The notes beneath the pieces were generated by a model, which saw only the letters and a program-made list of their open reading frames with translations, made no database searches and was not told where the DNA came from. Positions 21,759 to 32,747 of a stretch of DNA of 64,000 nucleotides are shown here, piece by piece (the first letter of the stretch is position 1; each line of letters starts with the position of its first letter). This DNA is from Dryocosmus kuriphilus (Eukaryota; Arthropoda; Insecta; Hymenoptera; Cynipidae). Both the position numbers and the translations under genes were made by a program. The stretch is taken from contig CM076193.1 in the NCBI GenBank assembly GCA_038277395.1, forward strand, positions 90,535,583-90,599,582. The letters run 5' to 3'.

Positions 21759-21805
<47 letters not shown>
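21635..21805. repeat. Two TA microsatellites
   Basis: Uninterrupted TA runs at 21635-21687 and 21763-21805 in AT-rich DNA. The open frame across the first (Tyr-Ile repeats) is an artefact. Confidence 0.9.
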
Positions 21806-21812
<7 letters not shown>

Positions 21813-21891
21813 AAATTTTAATGTAATTAATGACATAATTATTAATCTTATAATTCAAGTAGTTAATAAAATTGAATAAAAAGAATAATAA

Positions 21892-23004
21892 CCCGGTAAT
21901 AAGCGTTGAATAGAGAAAAATGAATATTTTCAGATTTCAGCTTAAAAGTGAAGATTATTTTACTCTTTTGAATGCGCGATTTTTCCATATGTCTAAAATG
22001 CCATTCTATGAATAGGATATCTCCGAAACTAATTCACTTCTATTTCCATAGCGACCGCCACATAGTTTCCTATTCTCCAAAAGAGAACGTGTTAATATAT
22101 TTAATTCCTTCTAATTGTACCGGTACGCACACCTCACAGAGATGTTTTATATTCCGCAAAAGTGGTCATATTTTGAGTTTATTTAATTCCTTCTAATTAG
22201 TTCACAAAATATGTGTAATAAATTGTTTTATTTCCTTCATGTGGAATATAAGTTTTGAAATTTTAATTCAAATCAATTCAAGTCTGCCTAATTCACACAT
22301 TTGAATAGATCTCATCTGTAATGTTTTCTCCTCAATGTTATCAGAGATTAATGCATTTTTTAACACGTTTAAATAAATTATTAAAATATAAATAAATATA
22401 AATTTGAAAGTTTTCCGAATGTATAAGTTTAAAACGATTTAATAATGAAAAAAGTAGGTTAAATAAATGCATCATAAATATGTAATAGTAATTAGTAATG
22501 ATAATTGATAATAATAAGGTATTACTATTTTTAATAATTATAATAATTTTCCTTGTAGTAAGTAAAGAATAATTATTTAAAAATGTTATTGAAATGTGTG
22601 AGAAAATAAATAATTAATAGTAAGAAAATAAAGAAAGATAAAATTACAGTAAATCTCACTTGAAATCTTTTTAATTATTTTCAAATCCTTTAAAAATACA
22701 CTTTAATTATTAAAAATGACAATATAATACAAAATATTTATTAATGAGAAAACAATCCACAAATTTCAATTCGATATAGCGTTCTCAAAGTGAAATTATT
22801 TTAAGCTTTTCTATTCCTTCTTTTACATTCTTCTACTTTTTAATTCTTTTTAATACGCTTCCGTTAAATTTTACTAAGTCGATTGAGGGGAATAAGATTT
22901 GCACTTTTTCTTTTCCCGTTGGGGGATTTTTAGACGGAGGAAAAAACTCATATTCATAGGAATTAAAATTCTTGATTCTTCTGAATTTAACGCTTATTAC
23001 CGGG
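21892..23004. mobile_element. TIR element of CCC...GGG type, non-autonomous
   Basis: 1,113 bp, AT-rich and without coding potential. The left end CCCGGTAATAAGCGTT is mirrored exactly by AACGCTTATTACCGGG at the right end. Both flanks show AA next to the element, so the target duplication may be only 2 bp. Superfamily not assigned; compare 23253-29394 and 53938-55428. Confidence 0.65.
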
Positions 23005-23260
23005 AATCAATAAGGCTGCATTGAGTCATCCCTAAATTCGGGACGACTAGTCGTTCCGAAAATGTGCGCTTTATCAACCTCATTGCTTCAAATATATAAT
23101 TCCTTTAATCCTTTACATTAAGCTGCACATTTTTTAAGGAAATAATAAATAATAAAATATACATAAAATAGGAATTACTTTCAGCCCATTGACTCCTCGA
23201 TTTAATTTCTTGTACTCTATAGTTCATTCTGGTCTAGTAGATTAGGTGACAGCCCTTGTG

Positions 23261-24082
23261 CCGCGGCTGGATTCAAATGGATTGATATGGATTGAAAATG
23301 TATCCATTTGAATACATTTTAATCCATAGAATCTAGACCTATATGCCAACCAGAAGTCTGGCTGTTATTTTAAATTATGGATCATGGATTTAGAATATAA
23401 GTGGATAAAAACGGATTGAATAATTTAAAATAACAGCTAGACTTCTGGTTGGCATATATCAAGAAGACAGTGTTTGCAGCTTAACAACATTGTAGAGAAC
23501 AGTGATCGTGATATTTCACACAAAAATCAAAGCTTAAGTTTAACTGGTTTAACTGGTTTCAATCCATTTTTATCCATTTTCGTTGTAACTTGATGATCCT
23601 TAATTTAAAACAATAATTCGATTTTTCTGGTTGGCATATTTGAAGAAGACAGTGTTTGCATTTTAGCAACATGGTAGAGCACTGTGATTGTGGTATTCTC
23701 AGAAAAATCAAAGTTCAACAGTAATCCATCTGAATCTTCTTCAATCTGAGCAGATACTTAAAAAAAAAAGGATGCCTGGTTTCAATCTAGTTTTATCCAT
23801 TTCAATCTATCCGCAATAATTCGAGTTGTAGTAAACATTTTTTGATATTCCTTATCAAAAATATCGAGTAGATGTTATTTGTAAAGTGAAAATAGTTTTC
23901 CAATCATAAATGATTTTAATCTTATTGAATCAATTCCAATCCAGACAATTCTTTGGATTGAAATAGATTTAAATGGATTGATGCTCTATCCAGACGATTC
24001 GTGGTCTAGATTCTATGGATTAAAATGTATTCAAATGGATACATTTTCAATCCATATCAATCCATTTCAATCCAGCCGCGGC
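23261..24082. repeat. Internal palindromes of the split TIR element
   Basis: The arm at 23261-23339 is inverted at about 24003-24082 with one mismatch over 79 bp. Inside it, 23341-23377 pairs with 23421-23457 (36 of 37 bases). A unit with AAGAAGACAGTGTTTGCA repeats directly at about 23462 and 23646. The element therefore contains nested hairpins. Confidence 0.8.
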
Positions 24083-24376
24083 ATTCTCATGGATTGAGAA
24101 TTTTCAATCTATACCAATTAATTTTTATCTTTCAACCAAATCCATATTTTCTGAATTAAAATAGATTAAAAGCTGATGGACTTCCGGTGGAAGTGAGTCA
24201 AGGCAAACGTGTTGTGTGTGAGGTGCGGTAGAAAGCGGTTTTTGAGTAAAAGGGAGGTGGAAGTTGGAGATGGGCTGAGTGCGTGTCGAGGGGCTAGTGT
24301 ATAGTGATAGTTTGGAATATTAGAACTGGATGAGAGAGGTGAGATAGCGTAGAAAGGGTGCAATTTTTTTTGGACG

Positions 24377-24559
24377 ATGGAGGTTGGGTTGAGCATGATG
24401 GAGGCAAGAACGGCAGGAACGAAGGATTGCGAAACGGATATGACGACCAGTGAGACGGTGGCTAGTGATAGGGAGGAACAAGAGATGGCGCAGCAAGGTG
24501 AGGCCAGTAAAAGAGGAAGAGGTAGACCGCGAAAAGTGACAGGTGAGGAGGGAAGTTAA
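24377..24559 (+). CDS. LINE ORF1, N-terminal piece with AT-hook
   Basis: A 60-residue frame from ATG 24377 ends with SKRGRGRPRKVTGEEGS. RGRPRK is the AT-hook core that binds the minor groove of AT-rich DNA. The frame stops at 24557, while the next frame is open from 24547 right into ORF1, overlapping by 13 bases. The simplest reading is that this is the true start of ORF1, split off by a one-base change. It could also be a separate short upstream ORF. Confidence 0.5.
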   Translation: MEVGLSMMEARTAGTKDCETDMTTSETVASDREEQEMAQQGEASKRGRGRPRKVTGEEGS

Positions 24560-25698
24560 AATTTAAAGAGAATAATAAGGTAAGAAGACTGGAAAGTTAT
24601 TGGTTAAAAAATCCGAATAGCGGGAGGGGGAAAGAAATAGGCAACTTAAATACAGATACTCAAGAGGGAGGCCAGGAGGAGAGGGTAATGGATAATAATG
24701 AAAAAGAAGTATTTTTAGCAAAAGGGGAATTGACGAGGACTCCAATAAAAGAGAGAATATCAAAGGAGGAGGGGGGTAGACAAGTTGTACAATCAGAGGA
24801 TGTTATTGGTATATTATTGGAATGGAAAGACGGTTGGGAAAAAAAAGAGGAAGAAAAATGGGATAGAAGAATGGCAGAATTAGAAGAAATATTGAGGAAA
24901 GAGTATACTTGTAGACATGATAGATGTGAAGAATGTGAAAAGAAAAAGAAGGGGGAGGCAGAAAAGGAAGCGGAAGTAGAACAGCTAAAAAGAGAAGTTG
25001 AAAGAGGTAGGAAGGAAATTACTAAATTAAATAAATTATTAGAACAGCGCCAGGAAGTGGGGGGACAGTACGGGGAGACGAGGCCCCCGTCGGCGGAGGC
25101 AATGACTCTAGCACATGCTACTTCGGTGGCAGGAGGGTTGGAGGTTGCTGATGCGGGCGGGGGTGACGGGGGGACGGGTTTGGCAAAGCCACCACCTAAA
25201 AGGCTAAGTAGAGAGGAATGGGATGAAGAGATACAGTTAAGAAGGGCAAAGAAAAAGACTGTCATAATTAAAGGGCTGACACTCGTAACAAGAGAAAAGA
25301 AGGAAGAATTGGAAGGATGGTTGTGGAACATATTGCAAATAAAAGCTAGGGTGAACAAATTGGAAAGAATTGAGGGAGGACTGAAAGTTGAATTTGAGGA
25401 GTGGAAATCCAAATTAAAGTTAATGAAAGAAAAGATAAGCTTAAGAGACTTAGGTTGGGGGGTATGGATTTTGGACGATCTAACAGAGAGACAAGAAGAG
25501 GTACAAACATGGTTAGAAAAAGAAGCGGAAGCATGGAGGTTTAAAGGGAAGAGGGCCAGAATGGGGTATCAGAGACTCTGGGTAGATGATGTATGTCTAG
25601 AATGGGATGAGCTGGAAGGAGAATTGAGACTTAAGAATGAGAGGGAGGAAAGAAATTTTGTTCGTGACAATGGAAGAGGAAGTACTGTCAGACATTGA
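24547..25698 (+). CDS. LINE ORF1, nucleic-acid-binding gag-like protein
   Basis: The frame is open from 24547; its first ATG is at 24688, giving 336 residues. ORF1 proteins coat the element RNA. Residues about 40-130 are Glu/Lys-rich heptad-like sequence suited to a coiled coil, with a CRHDRCEECEKKK cluster. After a Gly/Ala-rich spacer, the part from KKKTVIIKGL to the WLEKEAEAW region has the look of an RRM-like fold (beta strand, helix, strand). No CCHC knuckle is present. It overlaps the ORF2 start by 62 nt. Confidence 0.75.
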   Translation, partial: GGKLKFKENNKVRRLESYWLKNPNSGRGKEIGNLNTDTQEGGQEERVMDNNEKEVFLAKGELTRTPIKERISKEEGGRQVVQSEDVIGILLEWKDGWEKKEEEKWDRRMAELEEILRKEYTCRHDRCEECEKKKKGEAEKEAEVEQLKREVERGRKEITKLNKLLEQRQEVGGQYGETRPPSAEAMTLAHATSVAGGLEVADAGGGDGGTGLAKPPPKRLSREEWDEEIQLRRAKKKTVIIKGLTLVTREKKEELEGWLWNILQIKARVNKLERIEGGLKVEFEEWKSKLKLMKEKISLRDLGWGVWILDDLTERQEEVQTWLEKEAEAWRFKGKRARMGYQRLWVDDVCLEWDELEGELRLKNEREERNFVRDNGRGSTVRH

Positions 25699-28600
25699 AT
25701 TGGTATTGATGCAATGGAATGTTCAGGGTATGGCAAACGTGAAGAAAAATTGGAAATTGTGGGAGAGTGTGGACATTGTCGTTTTCCAAGAAACATTCTT
25801 GGAAGGGAAAAGAATGGAAAGATGTATAAAAACGTTAGATAAGAAATTTGAATGGTTCGGCAAGGCAGCAGTCAGGAAACATACTAAAGGCAGAGCAAGT
25901 GGAGGGCACCTGATTGGTGTTAAGAAAAGGATAGAGGCTAGTTGGAATCTGACAGAATGGGAGTACGGATTACAGTTACAAATAAAAAATAAGGACAGTG
26001 AGGATAATTACGTGTTGATCACGAGCTATAATAACAAACCTAATAATATAAAATTATTTTTGAAGAAGCTGGATCAAAAAGCGGATAGCCTAGAAGGACA
26101 CACAGCAAGATTAATACTGGCGGGGGATCTGAACGCAAAAATAGGAACAGGCCAGGGAGTGGCGGAATGCGGCTTGGACGAAGAAATGGATTTTTGTCTA
26201 AGAAATTCAGAAGATAAAGAAATACGGTCTGAGGGTAAACTTTTACTAAATTGGTGCGAGGCGAGAGCGATGTTAATTATGAACGGTAGAACGGAAGAGG
26301 ATAGGGAAGGAAAGGTAACATGTATTGGGCACGGGAAAGGACTTGGTGGTGTATTGGATTTAGTCATGGTCAAAATGGAGGAAGGAATAGACAAACCAGA
26401 ATGGTTTAGGGGACTCCGGATTGCAGCTCAGGAGGGATCAGATCATTTACCAGTAATATATCGAGTGAAATGGGGCAAAACAGAAAGAAAATCAGAAAGG
26501 GAAAAAAAGAAAGTAAGAAGACTAAAGTGGAAAGAGGAAAAAGAAGAAGAATTCCGTAAAGAGTGGCTTGAATGTTGGAAGGAAAGAGATACAGAAGAGA
26601 ATCCAGATCCTGAGACAAGGTGGAGAAATGTAATAGAGACAATTGAAGAAGCAGCAAGGAGGACTGGTATGACAACGAAGGGAGGAGGAAAAAATAGGCG
26701 GGAGGAAACGTGGGATAACGGCGAATACAAGTTGAAAAGAAGAGAAATATTTAAGCTGCTACACAGATTTAGAGGAAACGGGGATTGGAATAACAAGCAA
26801 GCGTACATGAACAGTAGAAAGGAACTAGCAGAACTGAGGGAAAAATTGATCAAGAATTGGCTGGATAAAAAGCAGAAGCAGGTAGCAGAGAGTAGAAATA
26901 TTACAGAATGGTGGAAGGCCATGAGTTGGTATAGAAAGAAAAGGAGTATGGTGGGTAACCCAATTAAGAAAGAGGTATGGCTAGAACATTTTATGTCATT
27001 ACTGGAGGGAGCTGAGGAATTTATAGAAGAGGCTGATGAGAAGAAGGGAAAGAAAAGAGCAGAAGACTTGAGGTTTGAGGATAATAGAAAGAAGAAAGAA
27101 TTGAATGATAATAAGGGGAAAGAGAGCGAAGAAAAAGAAGAGAGAAGTGAAGAAGTATTAGAACAGGATGATTTAAACAAACCTCTAGAGCAAGAAGAAA
27201 TACTTACAAGGATAAGGAAGTTAAAAAAAGGTAAGGCTGCAGGAGAGGATGGGATTGTAGCAGAATTTTTGATGGGCATGCCTAAAGAAGGAATGGAAGA
27301 ACTTCTACAATTGATCAAGGACATATGGCAGAAGAAGCGGTTAATAAAACGATGGCGTACGGCATCGATCTATACTATTCACAAAAAAGGGGATGAGAAT
27401 TTGACAGGTAACTACAGAGGAATTTCATTGCTAGATATAGGTTATAAAATATTGGCGTCGATAATGGCAGGAAGATTGAGCGAAAAGCTGGAGAGAGAAA
27501 AGAAATTAACGGAAGCTCAAGCAGGGTTTAGAAAAGGAAGAAGCACCATAGAGCAAGTCTTTGTCTTGAATACAATAATAGGAAACAGACTGAGAAGAAA
27601 GAGAGGCAAGTTGTATGCAGTATTTGTTGATTTTAAAAAGGCTTTTGATATGGTGGATAGGAAAAGGCTGTGGACGAAAATGGAAAGGATGGGGATAAAT
27701 GGAAGGTTCCTAGAAATGACCAAAGAAATTTACAAAGAGACGTGGAATGAAGTAATAGTAGGAGAGGAAAAGACTGGAAAATTCACAACAAAAAAAGGTG
27801 TGAGGCAGGGGTGTCCGCTCAGCCCCATCTTATTCAATATATATATTTAACGATCTAGAAACAGAACTAAGAAGAAAAGGAGATGGAGGCACGGTTATTA
27901 GTCCAGGTTCAAATATAAAAATCTATGCATTGCTCTATGCGGATGATGCGGTGATAGTAGCGGAAATTAAGGAGGAACTAGATAAAATGATTGAGAATGT
28001 AGAAAGATGGACGGAGAAGAACGGGATGGAGGTAAATGTAGAGAAAAAAAAGATTATGGTGTTTAGGAATGGAGGGAAAAAGAAAGGAGAAAGCTGGAAA
28101 TATAAAAACAGTGAGTTAGAAGTAGTAAGGGAGTTTAATTATCTTGGATTTTGGTTTACAACGGCAAACCAATACAATACACATGTTAAGAAGGCATCAG
28201 GAAAAACGCAGCGATTAATTAATAAGGTATGGAGCGAAACAAATAGAGCTGCGATAACAAATTTAAAGAGAAAATTATTTTTTATGGACTCAACGGTGAA
28301 AGCGGCGGCATTGTATGGGGTAGAAATTTGGGGATGGAAAAGAAAAGAAGCGATAGAGAAGGTACAGAGCAGATATGTGAAAGCGAGCATGGGACTAGGA
28401 AAGAACACACCTGATTACATATGGAAGATGGAAGCAGGGCGAAGGAGTGTGGAAATAGAGGCAAGAAGAAGGGCTCGCGCTTTTATAATAAAGGTACTCT
28501 CTATGGAGGAGGATAGATGGCCAAGAAAGTGTATAAAGGAGGAAATAAGGAATATTAGGAATGGCAATCCAACTAGCTGGGGGAGGTCGTTGGAGGAAGC

Positions 28601-29129
28601 AATGAAAAATATGGGAGACGGACAAGTAGTTAAAATGATAGGAGAAGGAAAACCAGTAGGAAAAATTGCGGAAAGACTAGTTGAACTGGAAATGGTAGCA
28701 GAAGGCCAAGACATACAGAAAAATTGGGAAAAAATAGAACAATCCAGTTTCTGCAGCTATTATAAAGAGATTAAGAAGAATACAGAGATGGAGACATATT
28801 GGCAAACGGAAAAACTAAAGGTGAGACAGAAGGAAGTGTGGGCTCGATGGAGGTGTGGAAATGCCGTAAAGGAAGGAAAGAAAGGCTTTAAAGACAACAA
28901 TTGTAGGGCTTGCAAGGTCAAAGAGGAAACATTACAGCATGTAATCGAGTGTGAAGAAGTAATGAAAAAGTTAAAAACACCGGGAAAAGAATGGTGGAGA
29001 AGGTGGAGAGAAAAGAATAGACAGAAGGACTGGAGGAAGGAGTTACTGGCAGGCTTACAGAAGGAAGTGGACGAAGACTTGTGTTTAAATTTGGGCAAGA
29101 TAGAGGATATATTGAATGTTAAAAATTAA
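25637..29129 (+). pseudogene. LINE ORF2: endonuclease-reverse transcriptase, one frame break
   Basis: First part 25637-27850, second part in the next frame from 27851 to TAA 29129; together about 1,160 residues. Endonuclease: QWNVQGM, QETFLEGKRM, AGDLNAKIG and SDHLPV, the catalytic Asn, Glu, Asp and final SDH of the EEP family. RT: NYRGISLLDIGYKIL, AVFVDFKKAFDMVDR, GVRQGCPLSPILFN, then YADDAVIV (catalytic Asp pair) in the second part. The C terminus has CRACKVKEETLQHVIEC, a CCHC motif. The break lies at the TATATATTTAAC stretch 27840-27852, where one extra T puts a TAA in frame right after the PLSPILFN box. Everything else is intact. The ATG at 25670 is an alternative start closer to the endonuclease. 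Confidence 0.92.
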
Positions 29130-29394
29130 TGATACAGGCTAAAGGTGATTTAGGTTAAGTCATTAAGTAAATAGTGGTAATTAAACTAGTTTGTAAGTGT
29201 TCATATTGTTAATGAAGGAAAAGGGCGAGTGAAGGTGTAGAACTAAATGTAGCACCAAAGAAAGAATAAATATATATAATAATAATAGATTAAAAGCTTC
29301 TATCCAAATCAATCTGTAAATTCTGGAACAAGATTCTGGATTCTCTTGGATTGAAAATTTTTCAATCCATTTTAATCCAGCCGCGGCACAAGGG

Positions 29395-29968
29395 AGAGTA
29401 GACATGCTGCCGTTCTGCGTTCGCATCCGCAAACTTTTTTTCAATTTTTGAAAAAATTTTCTTGTCTTCTAAAAACTTCAATGCAAATTTGAATAAAAAT
29501 GATATAGACCGAATACATTTCAAATCAGGCAGATCTTATACTTCAATTCGCAGAATCTGTTGCTGAAGAAATATGTCGTTTTTGAGAGAAAATTAGGAAA
29601 TACGTATTTTTTTCGATTTGCAAGAAAAAAATTTGTATACGAAGTTGTGAGTATTTGAATTTTGAAGTGGATTTTTCGAAAAAATGTAATTTTTTCTTTA
29701 AAAATATATAACTTTTGGCATAATATAGCGATATTTGGGGTTTTCTTCTAGGTTCTGGTGAGGTTTATCGTCTTCTTTCAAAATCCGGCAGAAAAATTAA
29801 AAAAGGCTAATAACAAAATGGCGACTGTTTTTTCTAAAAATATATAAAGTTCATTTTCTCGAAAAACCTACAGTTATATTTTGTGTCGATTTTTTTATTA
29901 ATTTGTCCTTATATAAGAAAAACACTCAGTAAGTTTTATGCGGGCTAAACTACTATAAAAGGTCTATA
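29395..29968. other. Spacer, nothing recognised
   Basis: AT-rich with T and A runs. No open frame or repeat that I can support. Confidence 0.4.
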
Positions 29969-31198
29969 AAAAATCTGCCCACTTCGCGGGCACATTCTCA
30001 TCGCGCGCTTCGCGTTCGGATGTTTGTTGTCCTTGCACATCATGCTCGGTATTCGTTATTTGGGTCTTAAAATTTCAAAACACCTACTTTTAATGAGATT
30101 ATTAAATTTGAATTTTTTATTAAAAATTATAAAAGAAATTATTTTATTTAAGGCTGTATCGACCTTAAGGAATACATTCTCGTCATGACACTCGCGCTTC
30201 GAGCTCGACAATTAAATTTTCTTTAAACACATTGTAGATTGGTAAAGTTTTCTTGTGATTTTCCAAATTTTCACACTGCAGGATTTCGATTCTTAAAAGT
30301 AAAACGATGATGGTTTTTAATTTTTAATAACGTTTTCTCGATTAAAACAAAAACCGTGCATTTAATCAAAAAATGATTAATATAAAATTTGTAGATCTTT
30401 CTGAGGTGAACAACTTCGTTTATTATCATTTCTTTCGTATTTTGAATATTTTAGCAAGACACCACGGTTCTTTATTTTTAATAACGTTTTATCGATTAAA
30501 ACAAAAACCGTGCATTTAATCAAAAAACGGTTAAAACAAAATTTGTAGATTTTCTTGAGGTGAACAATTTTATTCTCCATCGCTTTTTTGTATCTCGCAT
30601 ATTTTATCCGGAAAATTGATGTTTTGATTTTGTGAAAACCGTTTTTGTTATGGATAAAACCATAAGCACTGATTAAAAATCGCTGGTTAACGAAGTCGTC
30701 CTTACTTTTTACGCCAATCCGATTAGTCCTTTGAAAGTTATCGTGGGAAAAGACGACAACGACGACGACGACGACAACGACAACAAACAGTCACCGTCGT
30801 AAAACATGTTTTTTTCGGATTCAGGGGGTCACTAAGCGTGGAGATTTCATGAAATCCATGAAAGTCAGTTTTCACATAAAGTTAATACATTTTTCATTGA
30901 GATGAGAATGTAAAAATACCTGCTTGTCATTTGTAATATCTTGCTGCATCGTTCTGGAGAAAAATGTGAAAATTCATTTTTCGGGGGAAGAAATGTTTTA
31001 CCCCGCGTAAAAATGAAAAAGTACCTTCATTATATAAGCAGAAACTTTTAAAAAATATTTTAAAGAAGAAAAAAACGTGGGGCCTTCCAGAAAGTCTTTT
31101 ATTTTTTTCAACGAATTTTGAAATTCAGAAAAGGAGATTTTCTGGAAGACCCCACCTTTATTATTTAGAAAAAATCTGCCCGCTTCGCGGGCACATTC

Positions 31199-31832
31199 TC
31201 ATTGCGCGAAGTATCTCTACTGCAAATTCCTATATAGTCTGCTGTAAAGGATCCTATAAAGCGACCTATGTAGTTACCTTTATACGATCCTATATAGGAT
31301 CCTACGTGGGTGTTTCCTTCTAGGTAGTACCTATAGGATTTGGCACAGGATCCTATATAGTTTTTGGTACAGGATCCTGCGTAGGATCCTACGTCATTTC
31401 CTATAGGTGGCACCTATGTCCTATGTAGGATCCTACATAGGAACACATATTTTGAAAATTATTTTCAAAAATAAAATAAAATGATGCGCAGTAGTTTCCT
31501 GTAAGAGCTACAGTTGCGCAGTAGTTTTTTCTGGGCTGTTGGATTGACAAAGTACATATGTAACATAATTATATTTCCTTATTATTATTATTAATTTTTT
31601 AATGTTTAAATTAATTTATTAACTAAGTATATAACATTAGTATCCTATATAGGATCCTATATAGAATCCTTTATGTTTCACCAATAGGTGCCACCTATAG
31701 GAAATGACGTGGGATCCTACGCAGGATCCTGTACCAAAAACTATATAGGATCCTATAAAGATAACTACATAGGTCGCTTTATAGGAGCCTTTACAGGAAA
31801 CTATATAGGAATTTGCAGTAGGGATGAGCGCG
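31199..31832. repeat. GGATCC-rich inverted repeat
   Basis: Left arm 31199-31440 and right arm about 31640-31832 are inverted copies. Both are built of short palindromes such as GGATCCTATATAGG, AGGATCCTACG and CACCTATAGG. Because of the inversion the reverse strand of one arm and the forward strand of the other encode the same Gly-Ser-Tyr peptide, which I treat as an artefact. Confidence 0.75.
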
Positions 31833-32729
31833 CCTGTTGGCGCTCGCGCTTCGCGTTCGATAAGTTATTTACCTCGCGCTACGCGCTCGGTGTGTTACTT
31901 AAGGCTCTATCGCCCTTAAGGAATACATTCTCATCATTCTCTCTCTCTCTCCAAGGTGAACAATTCTGCTTGTTAATATTTTCTCATACCTTGCATAGTT
32001 TGGCTGAAAAGTGGTTTTCTTTATGTTTCATAAAATATTTCACGAGTAACTCAAACATTACGCGTCTGTTCAAAAAAATGATAGGAAGCAAATTTGTAGA
32101 TCTTTTCGAGTTGAACAACTTTGTTTATTATCATTTCTTCATATCTTGCATAGTTTGGCACGAAATTTGAATTTTTGATTTTTAATAGCGTTTTCTCGTT
32201 TAAGACAAAAACCGTGCATTTTATCAAAAAATAGTTAACACAAAATTTGTAGATCTTTTTAAGATAGACAGTTTTGGTTATATGTACATATTTTCTGTAT
32301 CTCGCATAGTTTAGCCGGAAAATGGATTTTTTGATTTTATGAAAACCATTTTTGATGGATAAAACCATAACCTTTAATGTCTGACATTGCCTGAGAATAA
32401 AATTGCTCGAGTGTAGATAAAACAGGTTTTTACAACCGTCCTTCCTTGACGAAATTAAAAGTTAAAGTGAGGTTTTGTTTTGAAAATGCACTATTTCGCG
32501 AAATACATGAGAAAAGACGGAAGGGAATCTTCGTGCCTTGGCCTCTATTCACCTCTACTTCGAGGAACCGGCAGAGAGTTTCCGAGAAATATACCCAAAC
32601 AAATGGAATCAAAATAAAACGGCATTTTTTTAAAACTGCTTTCTTGAATTCTTATCTAATCTTTTTACATGTTCTCGTCATTTTTATATTCTCATCAGAG
32701 AAGGTATATTAGATTTATGTCAAATTTGA

Positions 32730-32747
32730 CCCCCCCCCCCCCCCCCC
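32730..32747. repeat. Poly-C run
   Basis: Eighteen C in a row, followed by GCCTCCCC. Length is likely unstable or uncertain in assembly. Confidence 0.9.

Larger units (their letters stand above)
24175..29284 (+). mobile_element. Full-length LINE (non-LTR retrotransposon)
   Basis: About 5.1 kb, flanked by the 14-bp target duplication ATAGATTAAAAGCT (24161-24174 and 29285-29298). It has a 5' UTR from 24175, ORF1, ORF2 overlapping ORF1 by 62 nt, and a short 3' UTR ending in an ATA-rich tail, not a poly-A. ORF2 has an apurinic-type endonuclease, RT and a C-terminal CCHC, which suits the Jockey/I group broadly; I do not assign a clade. Both ORFs have one apparent frame break. The plus strand is GA-rich, giving very Lys/Glu-rich proteins. 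Confidence 0.92.
23253..29394. mobile_element. TIR element of CCC...GGG type, split by a LINE
   Basis: The outer ends are CCCTTGTGCCGCGGC (23253) and GCCGCGGCACAAGGG (ending 29394). They match over about 33 bp with one mismatch, then both continue in ATGGATTGA-type sequence. Without the LINE the element is about 1 kb and non-coding. It contains further inverted repeats (next entry) and many copies of TGGATTGAAA or its complement. Flanks end/start with AG, compatible with a 2-bp duplication. The LINE and its target copies occupy 24161-29298. Confidence 0.75.

Noticed and set aside
24660..29098. Long Ser/Leu/Phe-rich open frames on the reverse strand of the LINE
   Set aside because: Shadows of a GA-rich coding strand; the forward frames carry recognised endonuclease and RT motifs.
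30751..30790. GAC/CGA triplet run and CRISPR-like regular spacing
   Set aside because: A plain microsatellite with an inverted partner in the other arm; the 154-bp and 131-bp repeats are tandem without unique spacers, and the genome is eukaryotic.
31165..32170. Gly-Ser-Tyr-rich peptides starting MPPIGNDVGSY on both strands
   Set aside because: They arise from the GGATCC palindromes being inverted; the sequence repeats explain the repeated peptide.
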